Part shown: positions 25,838 through 33,463 of the stretch, one piece after another
Layout of the letters: each line of letters opens with the position of its first letter
Numbering within the stretch: the first letter of the stretch is position 1
Source of the DNA: an uncultured Opitutales bacterium
Lineage (GTDB): Bacteria > Verrucomicrobiota > Verrucomicrobiia > Opitutales > Intestinicryptomonadaceae
Direction: 5' to 3'
Length of the DNA stretch: 52,472 bases
NCBI GenBank assembly: GCA_900547395.1
Contig: URGP01000017.1
Coordinates: forward strand, 1-52,472
Program-made: the position numbers and the translations under genes
Notes under the pieces: model-generated
Told to the model about the DNA's origin: nothing
The model's database searches: none
What the model saw: only the letters and a program-made list of their open reading frames with translations

Positions 25838-27190
25838 ATGATTTATACAGATTTAAACAAAGGTGTGGATGTAGGCTCGAGCGCGCATTTGATAGAGCTT
25901 GACGGCGTACGCGTGCTTGCAGACTGCGGAATGCACCCGAAAAAAGTCGGCATTGAGGCGTTGCCCGATTTGAACGTGGTATTGGACGACACTTTGGATT
26001 TTATCGCTATTTCCCATGCGCATCTCGACCATGTCGGAGCTTTGCCGATAATTTCGCGCAGGCAGAATTTCGCCTCAATTCTTGCAAGCGAGGTCACTTC
26101 CGACCTGTCTTTGAGAATGCTTCGCAATTCGCGCAATGTTATGGTTCGCCAGCGTGAAGAGCTGGGCATTGCGGAGTATCCCCTGTATTCTTTTGAGGAC
26201 ATCGACGCGCTTCGCCCAAAAATTTTGCCGTTTGGCTTTAATCGCCCACGGGCGTTTGAAGTCGAAGGCAAGAGGGTTGAAGTCGAATTTTTCCAGTCGG
26301 GGCATATTCCGGGGGCTTCGGCGATTTCTTTCAGGACTTCAAAGCAGTCTGTTCTTTATACGGGCGACATTTCGTTTAACGCCTCCCAGCTCATAAAGGG
26401 CGCGAACATTCCAACTCGGAAGTATGACGTTTTGATAATGGAAACCACGAGGGGCGAGCGCGAAAGAAGCGAAAGCTATCAGGACGAATGCGCGAGGTTT
26501 ATCGAAAGTGTTGGCAGGGTTTTGCGCGACGGCGGCAGCGTTCTTGTGCCCGCGTTTGCGCTTGGCAGAATGCAGGAAATTTTGCAGCTTGTAAAAAACG
26601 GCAGAAAAAGCGGGCTTATTCCCTCTGAATTTCCCGTATTCGCGGCGGGGCTTGGCATAGACATTTCTGAATACATGCTAAGGCAGTCCCGAAAGAACGT
26701 CGGGGTAAGTTTCGACAAAACCGCCTACGAGTTGATTCAGCCGTTCAGGGATGAAATCGTGCCCGCGAAAGATTTTTCCCAAAAGGGAATTTATATTTTC
26801 GGAAGCGGAATGATGGTTGAAAACACTCCGAGTTACGCTGCCGCGGCGGCTATCATGGACCATCAGGAAAATGCCATCTTTTTTGTAGGATACTGCGATC
26901 CCGACACTCCCGGGGGAAGGCTTTTGAAGAAGGCTAAGGGCGATGAAACATTCGTATTCCAAAATTTGGGCTATATTGCGCGCGTAAACTGCAAGGTTGA
27001 CAAATTCGATTTAAGCTCGCACGCCGATAGGGGCGAACTCATTGACTTTGCACTGAGGTGCGATCCGCGCGTAATCGTTTTGACACACGGTTCAGAGGAA
27101 TCGAGAAACTGGTTTATGGACGAGCTTCTCGACATCGCCCCGCATATCGGTGTTGAAATAGCATCTCCATCGGTTCCCGTGGAACTTTGA
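25838..27190 (+). CDS. Metallo-beta-lactamase/beta-CASP RNase-like protein
   Basis: Predicted RNA-processing nuclease of the CPSF/beta-CASP group. The metal-binding signature is ISHAHLDHVGALP near residue 65; other elements are SGHIPGASAISF, LYTGDISF, the Walker B-like METTRG, VPAFALGRMQEI of the beta-CASP domain, and the terminal metal histidines in SSHADRGEL and VLTHGSEESRNWF. About 450 residues from the ATG at 25838. It starts 39 nt after thiH and may be read with it. Substrate unknown. Confidence 0.85.
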   Translation: MIYTDLNKGVDVGSSAHLIELDGVRVLADCGMHPKKVGIEALPDLNVVLDDTLDFIAISHAHLDHVGALPIISRRQNFASILASEVTSDLSLRMLRNSRNVMVRQREELGIAEYPLYSFEDIDALRPKILPFGFNRPRAFEVEGKRVEVEFFQSGHIPGASAISFRTSKQSVLYTGDISFNASQLIKGANIPTRKYDVLIMETTRGERERSESYQDECARFIESVGRVLRDGGSVLVPAFALGRMQEILQLVKNGRKSGLIPSEFPVFAAGLGIDISEYMLRQSRKNVGVSFDKTAYELIQPFRDEIVPAKDFSQKGIYIFGSGMMVENTPSYAAAAAIMDHQENAIFFVGYCDPDTPGGRLLKKAKGDETFVFQNLGYIARVNCKVDKFDLSSHADRGELIDFALRCDPRVIVLTHGSEESRNWFMDELLDIAPHIGVEIASPSVPVEL

Positions 27191-27206
27191 CAAAAAGTCT
27201 TTCATC

Positions 27207-27276
27207 TTGACTTGACTTGGCGTTCTGCCATTATCGGTCTTTAACAATCGGGTTGGAAAACAGTCCCACGATTGTT
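27207..27276 (+). promoter_or_regulatory. Putative serA promoter and leader stem
   Basis: TTGACT (27207-27212) and ATTATC (27230-27235) with 17-bp spacing could serve as a promoter. Downstream an 8-bp inverted repeat (AACAATCG at 27243-27250, CGATTGTT at 27269-27276) encloses an 18-nt loop and ends 8 nt before the serA ATG, where it could influence translation or bind a regulator. No T run, so not a terminator. Function is inference. Confidence 0.4.
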
Positions 27277-27284
27277 GTTTAAAC

Positions 27285-28883
27285 ATGAATAAGAAAGCAA
27301 AAATACTCGTAGCAGATCCCATATCCCCTAAAGGTGTGGAATTATTGAAACAGCAGGGCTTGGACGTTGTCGAAGCCTATGGCTCGACTCCGGAACAGGT
27401 CAAGGAGCTTATAGCTGACGCGGAAGGCGTCATTGTCCGCTCCGAAACCAAAATAACTTCAGACGTCCTGTCTTGCGCAAAAAAGCTTAAGGCTGTCGGC
27501 AGGGCAGGGGTTGGCGTTGACAACATCGACATTCCCTCCGCGACAGAAAAGGGCGTTGTTGTGATGAATACCCCCACGGGCAACACCATCGCGACTGCCG
27601 AACTCACATTCACGCACATTATGTGCGGCACACGCCCCATCGTTCAGGCAAACAATTCAATACGCGAAGGCAAGTGGGACAGAAAAACTTTCAAAGGCAG
27701 CGAGCTTTTCCACAAGACTTTGTTTATCTTGGGCATGGGCAGAATCGGCTCTGAAATCGCAAAGCGCGCGCAGGCGTTCCAAATGACGGTTTTGGCTTAC
27801 GACCCATTCCTCACCGAAGCCCGCGCCAAGAGCTTGGGCGTTGAGCTTATCGCAAATCTTGAAGACGGCTTGCCGAGGGCTGACTACATCACTGTTCATA
27901 TGCCTTTGACGCCCGCCACAAAATACATGCTAGACGAAAAGGCTTTCGACAAAATGAAAAAAGGCGTCCGCGTGTTCAACTGCGCCCGCGGCGGCATCAT
28001 CAAGGAAGCCGCGCTTGTTGAAGCTCTTAAATCCGGCAAAGTCGCGGCGGCGGGATTGGACGTTTACGAATCCGAACCGTTTGCAAAAGACAGCCCTCTT
28101 CGCGAATTTCCGAATGTTGTGTTTACTCCGCACTTGGGCGCGTCAACAAAGGAAGCGCAGGAAGCGTGCGGCATAGAAGTTGCCGAACTCATTGCCGCCG
28201 CGGTTAAAGACGGCGTAATCCGCAACGCGGTGAATGCTCCGAGCGTCAATGCCGAAACATTGGCGGCAGTAAAGCCGTATGTAGGACTTTGCGAAAAGCT
28301 TGGCACTTTAATCCAGCAAATATCTGCAAACAAGGTTCAAAAGCTCAAAGTCTCCTTCTACGGAAAGTTGAGCCAGCTCGACAACAAGCTTTTGATGCTC
28401 GCTCTCCAAAAGGGTTATTTGAAACTCGTGTGCGACAACGCAAACGACGTCAACGCTCCGAGCAAGCTCAAGCACTTGGGCGTCGAATTTGAAGCGGTAA
28501 ATTCTTCCGCGGAATCCGACTATTCGGAACTCGTTGTGGTTGAATCCGTTTGCGAAAAGGGCGAAGTCCGCTCTGTTGCTGGCACCGTAATGGGCAAGGG
28601 TCTTATGCCGCGCGTTGTTAAAATCGACGGCAACGATGTTGAAATTTCCGCGAAAAATTCCGTGCTTCTTCTCGTCAACAAGGATAAGCCGGGAATGGTT
28701 GCGACAATCGCCGCAATCTTGGGCAACAAAAATTACAATATCGCAAATATGACCGTAAGCAGAATAGGCGCGGATGAAGCTTTGAGCGTTTACGAACTCG
28801 ACGAGCATCCGTCAAGCGAAGTTGTCGCCGAAATCGAAAAGCTCGATTCGGTTGACAGGGTCAAAGTTGTTGATTTTTCATAG
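27285..28883 (+). CDS. serA: D-3-phosphoglycerate dehydrogenase
   Basis: Oxidises 3-phosphoglycerate with NAD, the first step of serine synthesis. The long type with 532 residues: an NAD-binding domain (LFILGMGRIGSEIAKRAQAF, VHMPLTPATKYMLDEKAF, VFNCARGGIIKEAAL, catalytic His in FTPHLGASTKEAQE), an intervening regulatory domain, and a C-terminal ACT domain (VLLLVNKDKPGMVATIAAIL) that usually senses serine. There is no clear ribosome binding site. plsY starts 6 nt after the stop. Confidence 0.95.
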   Translation: MNKKAKILVADPISPKGVELLKQQGLDVVEAYGSTPEQVKELIADAEGVIVRSETKITSDVLSCAKKLKAVGRAGVGVDNIDIPSATEKGVVVMNTPTGNTIATAELTFTHIMCGTRPIVQANNSIREGKWDRKTFKGSELFHKTLFILGMGRIGSEIAKRAQAFQMTVLAYDPFLTEARAKSLGVELIANLEDGLPRADYITVHMPLTPATKYMLDEKAFDKMKKGVRVFNCARGGIIKEAALVEALKSGKVAAAGLDVYESEPFAKDSPLREFPNVVFTPHLGASTKEAQEACGIEVAELIAAAVKDGVIRNAVNAPSVNAETLAAVKPYVGLCEKLGTLIQQISANKVQKLKVSFYGKLSQLDNKLLMLALQKGYLKLVCDNANDVNAPSKLKHLGVEFEAVNSSAESDYSELVVVESVCEKGEVRSVAGTVMGKGLMPRVVKIDGNDVEISAKNSVLLLVNKDKPGMVATIAAILGNKNYNIANMTVSRIGADEALSVYELDEHPSSEVVAEIEKLDSVDRVKVVDFS

Positions 28884-28889
28884 TTTTTG

Positions 28890-29498
28890 ATGAATATAGT
28901 CGGCATTTTGATTTTCGGGATATTGGGATACCTCTTGGGGGCTATCCCGTTTGCCGTGATTATCGCGCGCTCAAAGGGCGTCGATATTTTCAGCTTCGGC
29001 AGCGGCAATCCCGGAGCGACTAACGTGAAGAGAGCCTGCGGAAAATTCGCAGGCAATCTTTGCTTTTTTCTGGACGCCTTAAAGGGATTTTTGGCGGCGG
29101 TTTTGCCTGTGTGGGCAAGCATGTTCGTCGAGATTTCCGACGTCCAAATTTTGTGCGTTGCGGGACTGCTTGCGGCAATCGCGGGGCACATGTATCCCGT
29201 ATTTACCAAATTCAAAGGAGGCAAGGGCGTTTCGGTTACCATCGGGGGGCTTGTCGCTTTTATGTGGGCAGCCATTCTGATAGGGCTTATTATTTGGGTT
29301 GCGGCTTATTACAGCACGAAATACGTTTCGGTTGCATCTATTTTAATGGCGGCGAGCCTGCCCATATCTTCGCCGTTTTTGTACGGCGCGGCGTCAATTC
29401 AAACCGCCCTTGCGGTATTTTTGGCGTTTGCTGTGATTTACAAACACAAATCCAACATCCAAAGGCTCTTAAACGGCACGGAGAACAGATTTAAATGA
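28890..29498 (+). CDS. plsY: Acyl-phosphate:glycerol-3-phosphate acyltransferase
   Basis: Inner-membrane enzyme transferring an acyl group from acyl phosphate to glycerol 3-phosphate, starting phospholipid synthesis. The three PlsY motifs are visible: SFGSGNPGATNVKRACGK, HMYPVFTKFKGGKGVS(V) and the C-terminal loop YKHKSNIQRLLNGTENRF. Five hydrophobic segments fit the family. I take the ATG at 28890; a TTG immediately upstream is less likely. It overlaps hom by 4 nt. Confidence 0.95.
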   Translation: MNIVGILIFGILGYLLGAIPFAVIIARSKGVDIFSFGSGNPGATNVKRACGKFAGNLCFFLDALKGFLAAVLPVWASMFVEISDVQILCVAGLLAAIAGHMYPVFTKFKGGKGVSVTIGGLVAFMWAAILIGLIIWVAAYYSTKYVSVASILMAASLPISSPFLYGAASIQTALAVFLAFAVIYKHKSNIQRLLNGTENRFK

Positions 29499-30802
29499 AG
29501 TCGAAATATAAAATAGGATTTTTGGGAATGGGCACTGTCGCCCAAGGCGTATGGCGGCATCTTGAAGAAAATCATTCGGAGATGTCCCGAAGGCTTGGCG
29601 CGGATTATGAATTGTCCATTGCTTGCGTTCGCAGCATCGCAAAGAAGCGAGGGGTGGATATTCCCGTCGAAAAGCTCACCGAAAATCCCGACGACGTGGT
29701 TTTAAATCCCGAAATAGACATCGTTTGCGAGCTTATGGGCGGAGTGGACGAAGCTTTCAAGCTTGTAAAAAAGGCGATTGAGCTTGGCAAAATCGTGATT
29801 ACCGCAAACAAGGCAATGCTCTGCGAAAAGGGCGCGGAAATTTTTGGGCTCCTTGCGAAAAATCCCAAATCGCAAATCTTTTTCGAGGCGAGCGTGGCGG
29901 GCGGAATACCAATAATAAAGTCTTTGCGCGAAGGTCTGGTCGCCAATAATTTTTCTTTGATTTACGGAATTTTAAACGGCACTTGCAACTATATCTTAAC
30001 CCGAATGGAGCGTGAAAACGCCTCTTACGACGCAGTTCTTGCCGATGCCCGCAGGTTAGGATACGTTGAAGCCGACGAATCTTTGGACATCGACGGCATA
30101 GACTCCGCGCACAAGGCGGCAGTTTTGGCTTATTTGGCTTACGGCAGATGGGTGAAGCTTTCCGAAATGATTGTAACCGGCATACGCGACATCCGCTTGG
30201 AAGATATGATTTGGGCGCGCGAATTTAATTACAGAATAAAGCTTTTGGCGTCCATAAAAAGCGATGCTGCCGCAAAGAAAATTTCGGTTGCGGTTTATCC
30301 CGCGCTGCTTTCGCTTTCGGACGTCGTTGCGAACGTAAACGAAGTGTTTAACGCCGTCGCGCTCGAAGGCGATCTTGTCGGGCGTACCGTGCATATCGGA
30401 AGGGGCGCGGGGCAGAACGCCACCGCAAGCGCAGTTATTTCCGACATAGCCGACGCTTTCAAGGCTCTTAATTCCAATTCCCAATACGTCCCGCACTCTG
30501 CGCAAAACGGCGTTGAAATGATGCCTTTAAAGGACATAGAAAGCTCATTTTATATTCGCTTGGCAGTAAAAGACGCGACAGGCACTCTCGCAAAAATCGC
30601 GTCAATATTCGCCTCATGCAACGTCTCGATAGAGCTCTTGGAGCAAAAGAAGCACGAGAATGCAGACGAAGCCTGGCTTATACTCACAACCCATAAAACA
30701 AGCGAATTTGCCATACAGCAGGCGTGCTCGGCGTTGGAGTCTTCCGAACAAGTTTTGGAAAAGCCTTTTGTTTTGAGAATTTTTGAAAATTCTCCCTCTT
30801 GA
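29495..30802 (+). CDS. hom: Homoserine dehydrogenase
   Basis: Reduces aspartate semialdehyde to homoserine, the branch point to threonine and methionine. N-terminal nucleotide-binding loop IGFLGMGTVAQGVWRHLE, KIVITANKAMLCEKG, EASVAGGIPIIKSLREG, LNGTCNYILTRME and a C-terminal ACT domain (FYIRLAVKDATGTLAKIASI). 435 residues, monofunctional, not fused to aspartate kinase. The ATGA overlap with plsY indicates coupling with a phospholipid gene and serA; a tRNA gene follows. Confidence 0.95.
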   Translation: MKSKYKIGFLGMGTVAQGVWRHLEENHSEMSRRLGADYELSIACVRSIAKKRGVDIPVEKLTENPDDVVLNPEIDIVCELMGGVDEAFKLVKKAIELGKIVITANKAMLCEKGAEIFGLLAKNPKSQIFFEASVAGGIPIIKSLREGLVANNFSLIYGILNGTCNYILTRMERENASYDAVLADARRLGYVEADESLDIDGIDSAHKAAVLAYLAYGRWVKLSEMIVTGIRDIRLEDMIWAREFNYRIKLLASIKSDAAAKKISVAVYPALLSLSDVVANVNEVFNAVALEGDLVGRTVHIGRGAGQNATASAVISDIADAFKALNSNSQYVPHSAQNGVEMMPLKDIESSFYIRLAVKDATGTLAKIASIFASCNVSIELLEQKKHENADEAWLILTTHKTSEFAIQQACSALESSEQVLEKPFVLRIFENSPS

Positions 30803-30812
30803 TTTTTTTTCA

Positions 30813-30884
30813 GCCCCTATAGTTCAATGGATAGAACGAAGGTTTCCGGAGCCTTTGATTTGGGTTCGACTCCCAATGGGGGCG
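30813..30884 (+). tRNA. tRNA-Arg (anticodon CCG)
   Basis: A 72-base cloverleaf: acceptor GCCCCTA paired with TGGGGGC, D-arm TAGTTCAATGGATAGAA, anticodon stem AAGGT/GCCTT around TTCCGGA, T-arm TTGGG-TTCGACT-CCCAA, discriminator G. The anticodon is CCG, reading CGG arginine codons. CCA is not encoded. It starts 10 nt after the hom stop and may be on the hom transcript. Confidence 0.95.
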
Positions 30885-30891
30885 CGTTTTT

Positions 30892-30924
30892 AACCGCCGT
30901 TTGTATTTTGCAAACGGCGGTTTT
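30892..30924 (+). terminator. Terminator after tRNA-Arg
   Basis: A perfect 12-bp stem AACCGCCGTTTG (30892-30903) with CAAACGGCGGTT (30911-30922), followed by a short T run. It sits 7 nt after the tRNA. Confidence 0.9.
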
Positions 30925-31049
30925 TGCATTCATAGAATGCCCGCAATATTTACTTTTGTAAAATTGAAGCGGAGAAGTTTTGCATTCGCTAAGTAGTAAT
31001 TAAAAAGTTATCCTCCAAAAAACTCTTTGGCGTCGGCTTTGGAGATGTT

Positions 31050-31400
31050 TTGCATAGCGGCTCGTTCACGGACGCCGATATTGAATCTGCCGACAAGACT
31101 TCGCTTTTGAGCCTGCCGATAAGTAAAAAGATAACAGTCGGAGAGGAAACGCTAATGTTTCTTGACAAGAAGAATTTTGCTCTTGGGGAAATACAGGGGA
31201 CATACACATACAAGCGCAACAAAAACGGCATGGGCGTGTTGAAGCTTAACTATAAAGACGGAAGCGACAAATGCACTGCGGAAATCTCAATGCTTGCCCT
31301 TTCGGGAAACTCGGGAGTTGCGGTTGTTTCGACAAATTGGAACGAGGGCAAGGATAAGTTCATAAGCTCTTCCTTCGAGGAGTTTGAAATCGAAAATTAG
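31050..31400 (+). CDS. Hypothetical beta-rich domain, start uncertain
   Basis: An open frame of 116 residues from a TTG at 31050, with GGAG 5 nt upstream. The frame stays open upstream to a TAA at 30990-30992 with no ATG or GTG, so the N-terminus may have been lost. The sequence GEIQGTYTYKRNKNGMGVLK followed by LNYKDGSDKCTAEISMLALS resembles a beta-strand repeat common in secreted proteins of Verrucomicrobiota and Planctomycetes (YTYxKxGxNxAxLxLxYxDG); this family resemblance is from memory. No signal peptide. It lies just after tRNA-Arg and could be a remnant. Confidence 0.4.
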   Translation: MHSGSFTDADIESADKTSLLSLPISKKITVGEETLMFLDKKNFALGEIQGTYTYKRNKNGMGVLKLNYKDGSDKCTAEISMLALSGNSGVAVVSTNWNEGKDKFISSSFEEFEIEN

Positions 31401-31444
31401 CAGAAAATACCAATCGGGATTTTAAAAATCCAATAACGCAAAAG

Positions 31445-31474
31445 CGGCGCAAGGGGAAAATTCCCTTTGCGCCG
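31445..31474. terminator. Strong stem-loop between convergent genes
   Basis: A 14-bp stem with one G-T pair (CGGCGCAAGGGGAA at 31445-31458, TTCCCTTTGCGCCG at 31461-31474) and a 2-nt loop. It separates the plus-strand ORF and the minus-strand transporter gene. The T tracts on both sides are short, so it is probably a two-way terminator of moderate strength. Confidence 0.6.
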
Positions 31475-31499
31475 TTTGTGCCGTCGGGAAAAGTATTGT

Positions 31500-32444
31500 T
31501 TATTTTATTATTTTAAGCCCTAAGTTTAGCCAGAGGGGGAGGGTTATCAGGCTTATGGCGCAGGTTGCGATTGTAATTTGAACTGATATGTGCGGATGTC
31601 CGCCAAAATGTTTGGCTAACACTGCCGACATCACTCCGCTTGGCGCAAGCGACTGCATTAAAATCAGCATTTTTAGCGGATTTGAAAGCGGCAGGAATGT
31701 CAGCGACAAAACAAGCATTGCGGGAAGGATAAGCATTCTTAACGTCGTTCCCGCAACCACGATTTTCCATGCTATTTTCTTCAAGTCGAGCATATCGACT
31801 ATAAGCGTTCCAAATAGCATGAGGTTGACGGGAATTGCCACGCCGCCCATTAGTTTTAGAAAAATTTTTACTGAATCGCCGATATATTTATCAAGCCCTG
31901 TCCACATCAGAAAAAGACCCAAAAAAACCGACCACACGGGGCCTTTTTTCAAGAAATCGAACGACATTTTTTTTGCGTTTGAAATCATCAGAAAGCCGAC
32001 CGACCAAAATATCAAGTCGCAGCCTACGTTAAACGTCAGAACAAGCCCTGTAAATTCGGAATTCGGCATTAAAATGGCAACGAGCGCGATTATGAAAAAG
32101 CCGTAGTTTTGTACGCCCGCCGTGACCACGAATGTCCTCAGCCCGTCGCCGACTTTAAGTCTTAGAATTTTGCCGCCAATCCAAGAAACAAAGATGCTTA
32201 TGGCGGTTATCGCCATGCCGAGTACGATTGTGGAAATCGAAAAAGACACGCTTCTTAGTTTGTCGTTTTCAAGCAAGTTATAGAGTATGAAGCAGGGCAG
32301 GGTAAGCTCCACTGCGACTTTCATTAAAGTAGAGTCGCCAGAGGGTGCAATCCAGCCGACTTTTCTTGCGAAGCTTCCCGACGCTATGATTGCGTATATC
32401 GGCAATACTGCCAACATTGATGCTGTAAAAGATAGCTCGTTCAT
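31500..32444 (-). CDS. AEC-family membrane transporter
   Basis: Predicted inner-membrane permease of the auxin efflux carrier (AEC) family, which in bacteria often moves malate, malonate or other small organic acids. The 314-residue protein has about ten hydrophobic segments in two halves, with family features GWIAPSGDSTLMKVAVELTL near the start, VTAGVQNYGFFIIALVA in the middle and LAPSGVMSAVLAKHFGG near the end. I start at the ATG at 32444; a longer frame would run into the upstream gene. It is last in the minus-strand parA-rnc-mfd-ppiC run, 38 nt after ppiC. Substrate unknown. Confidence 0.85.
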   Translation of the reverse strand: MNELSFTASMLAVLPIYAIIASGSFARKVGWIAPSGDSTLMKVAVELTLPCFILYNLLENDKLRSVSFSISTIVLGMAITAISIFVSWIGGKILRLKVGDGLRTFVVTAGVQNYGFFIIALVAILMPNSEFTGLVLTFNVGCDLIFWSVGFLMISNAKKMSFDFLKKGPVWSVFLGLFLMWTGLDKYIGDSVKIFLKLMGGVAIPVNLMLFGTLIVDMLDLKKIAWKIVVAGTTLRMLILPAMLVLSLTFLPLSNPLKMLILMQSLAPSGVMSAVLAKHFGGHPHISVQITIATCAISLITLPLWLNLGLKIIK

Positions 32445-32482
32445 AATAAATAACGCGCCGTTTTTATTTGGCGCGCCGAATT

Positions 32483-33463
32483 TTAATAGTATTTTATGTA
32501 TGCCTTGTCGCGCAGGCGTTTCAGCCATTTGCGGTATTCTATGCGCGCGTTTTCCGAAGATATTGCGTATTCTATTTGTTCGCGAACTTCGTCGATGGGC
32601 GTTATGCCTTCGGCTTTTTTGTCGTTTACTTTTAGGATGTAGGCGTAGTTTGCGATGTTTATTACTTCGCTTGTCGCGCCTTTTTCAAGCGAGAAGACGG
32701 CTTTGTCCAAAATCGGGTTTAGCTGACCTTTTTTGTACCAGCCCCATTCGCCGCCCGCGGACGCCTTTTCGTCTTTCGAGTATTTTTTTGCGGCGTCTGA
32801 AAAATCAAGCCCGCCCTTTATTTCATCGAGAATTTTTTTCGCTTTTTCCGTCGCAGCTTCCGCAGTGTCTTCCGATATTGTTATTTGGGAGATGTTGACG
32901 GATTCGGGCGTGTACCACTTGTCTTTGTTTTCGTTGTAAAATTCTATAATTCTCGCGGGGCTGATTTCTGAAAACGTTAGTTTTTGGCGGTTTTCCATAA
33001 CGCTTACAATCACGTTTTCTTCGACTTCGGTGCGGTACTGCTTCAAGGTTTTGTTTTGCGATTTCAGGTATTTTATAAGCTCGGAGCGGTCGCCGTTAAA
33101 CTTGCGCTTTAAGTCGTCTTCCATAATGCCGTCGAGTTTTGATTCGGGGATTTTCATACCCTGTTTGCGAAAGTCTTTGACGATTATGGCTCTATCTATT
33201 AAATCCTGCAATATTTCCTGCGAAAGACGCTCTATTTCCGCGTTAAACTCCCTTTCGCTCCTCGCTGTCTGCTGGATTTTCTGGGCGAACGGGGCGAGGC
33301 GTTTTAGGATATCGTCTCGCGTTATGGTGGTGTCTTCGACGACAGCCACTATTTGGTCGTTGCCCAGTATGAATTTCTGCATGTTGAATTTCGCCTCTTC
33401 GCCGTTTTGGGCGAGGGCAAATGCGGAAATCGACAGCGTTATTGCAAGGAAAAGTCTCTTCAT
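32483..33463 (-). CDS. SurA/PpiC-type periplasmic peptidyl-prolyl isomerase
   Basis: Probable periplasmic foldase for outer-membrane proteins. Signal peptide MKRLFLAITLSISAFALAQ, an N-terminal SurA-like helical region (TRDDILKRLAPFAQKIQQTA ... LIDRAIIVKDFRKQG), and a parvulin domain (GGLDFSDAAKKYSKDEKASA, GEWGWYKKGQLNPILDKAVF). 326 residues, one parvulin domain. Its ATG overlaps the mfd stop by 4 nt, as often seen for SurA-like genes downstream of mfd. Confidence 0.88.
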   Translation of the reverse strand: MKRLFLAITLSISAFALAQNGEEAKFNMQKFILGNDQIVAVVEDTTITRDDILKRLAPFAQKIQQTARSEREFNAEIERLSQEILQDLIDRAIIVKDFRKQGMKIPESKLDGIMEDDLKRKFNGDRSELIKYLKSQNKTLKQYRTEVEENVIVSVMENRQKLTFSEISPARIIEFYNENKDKWYTPESVNISQITISEDTAEAATEKAKKILDEIKGGLDFSDAAKKYSKDEKASAGGEWGWYKKGQLNPILDKAVFSLEKGATSEVINIANYAYILKVNDKKAEGITPIDEVREQIEYAISSENARIEYRKWLKRLRDKAYIKYY

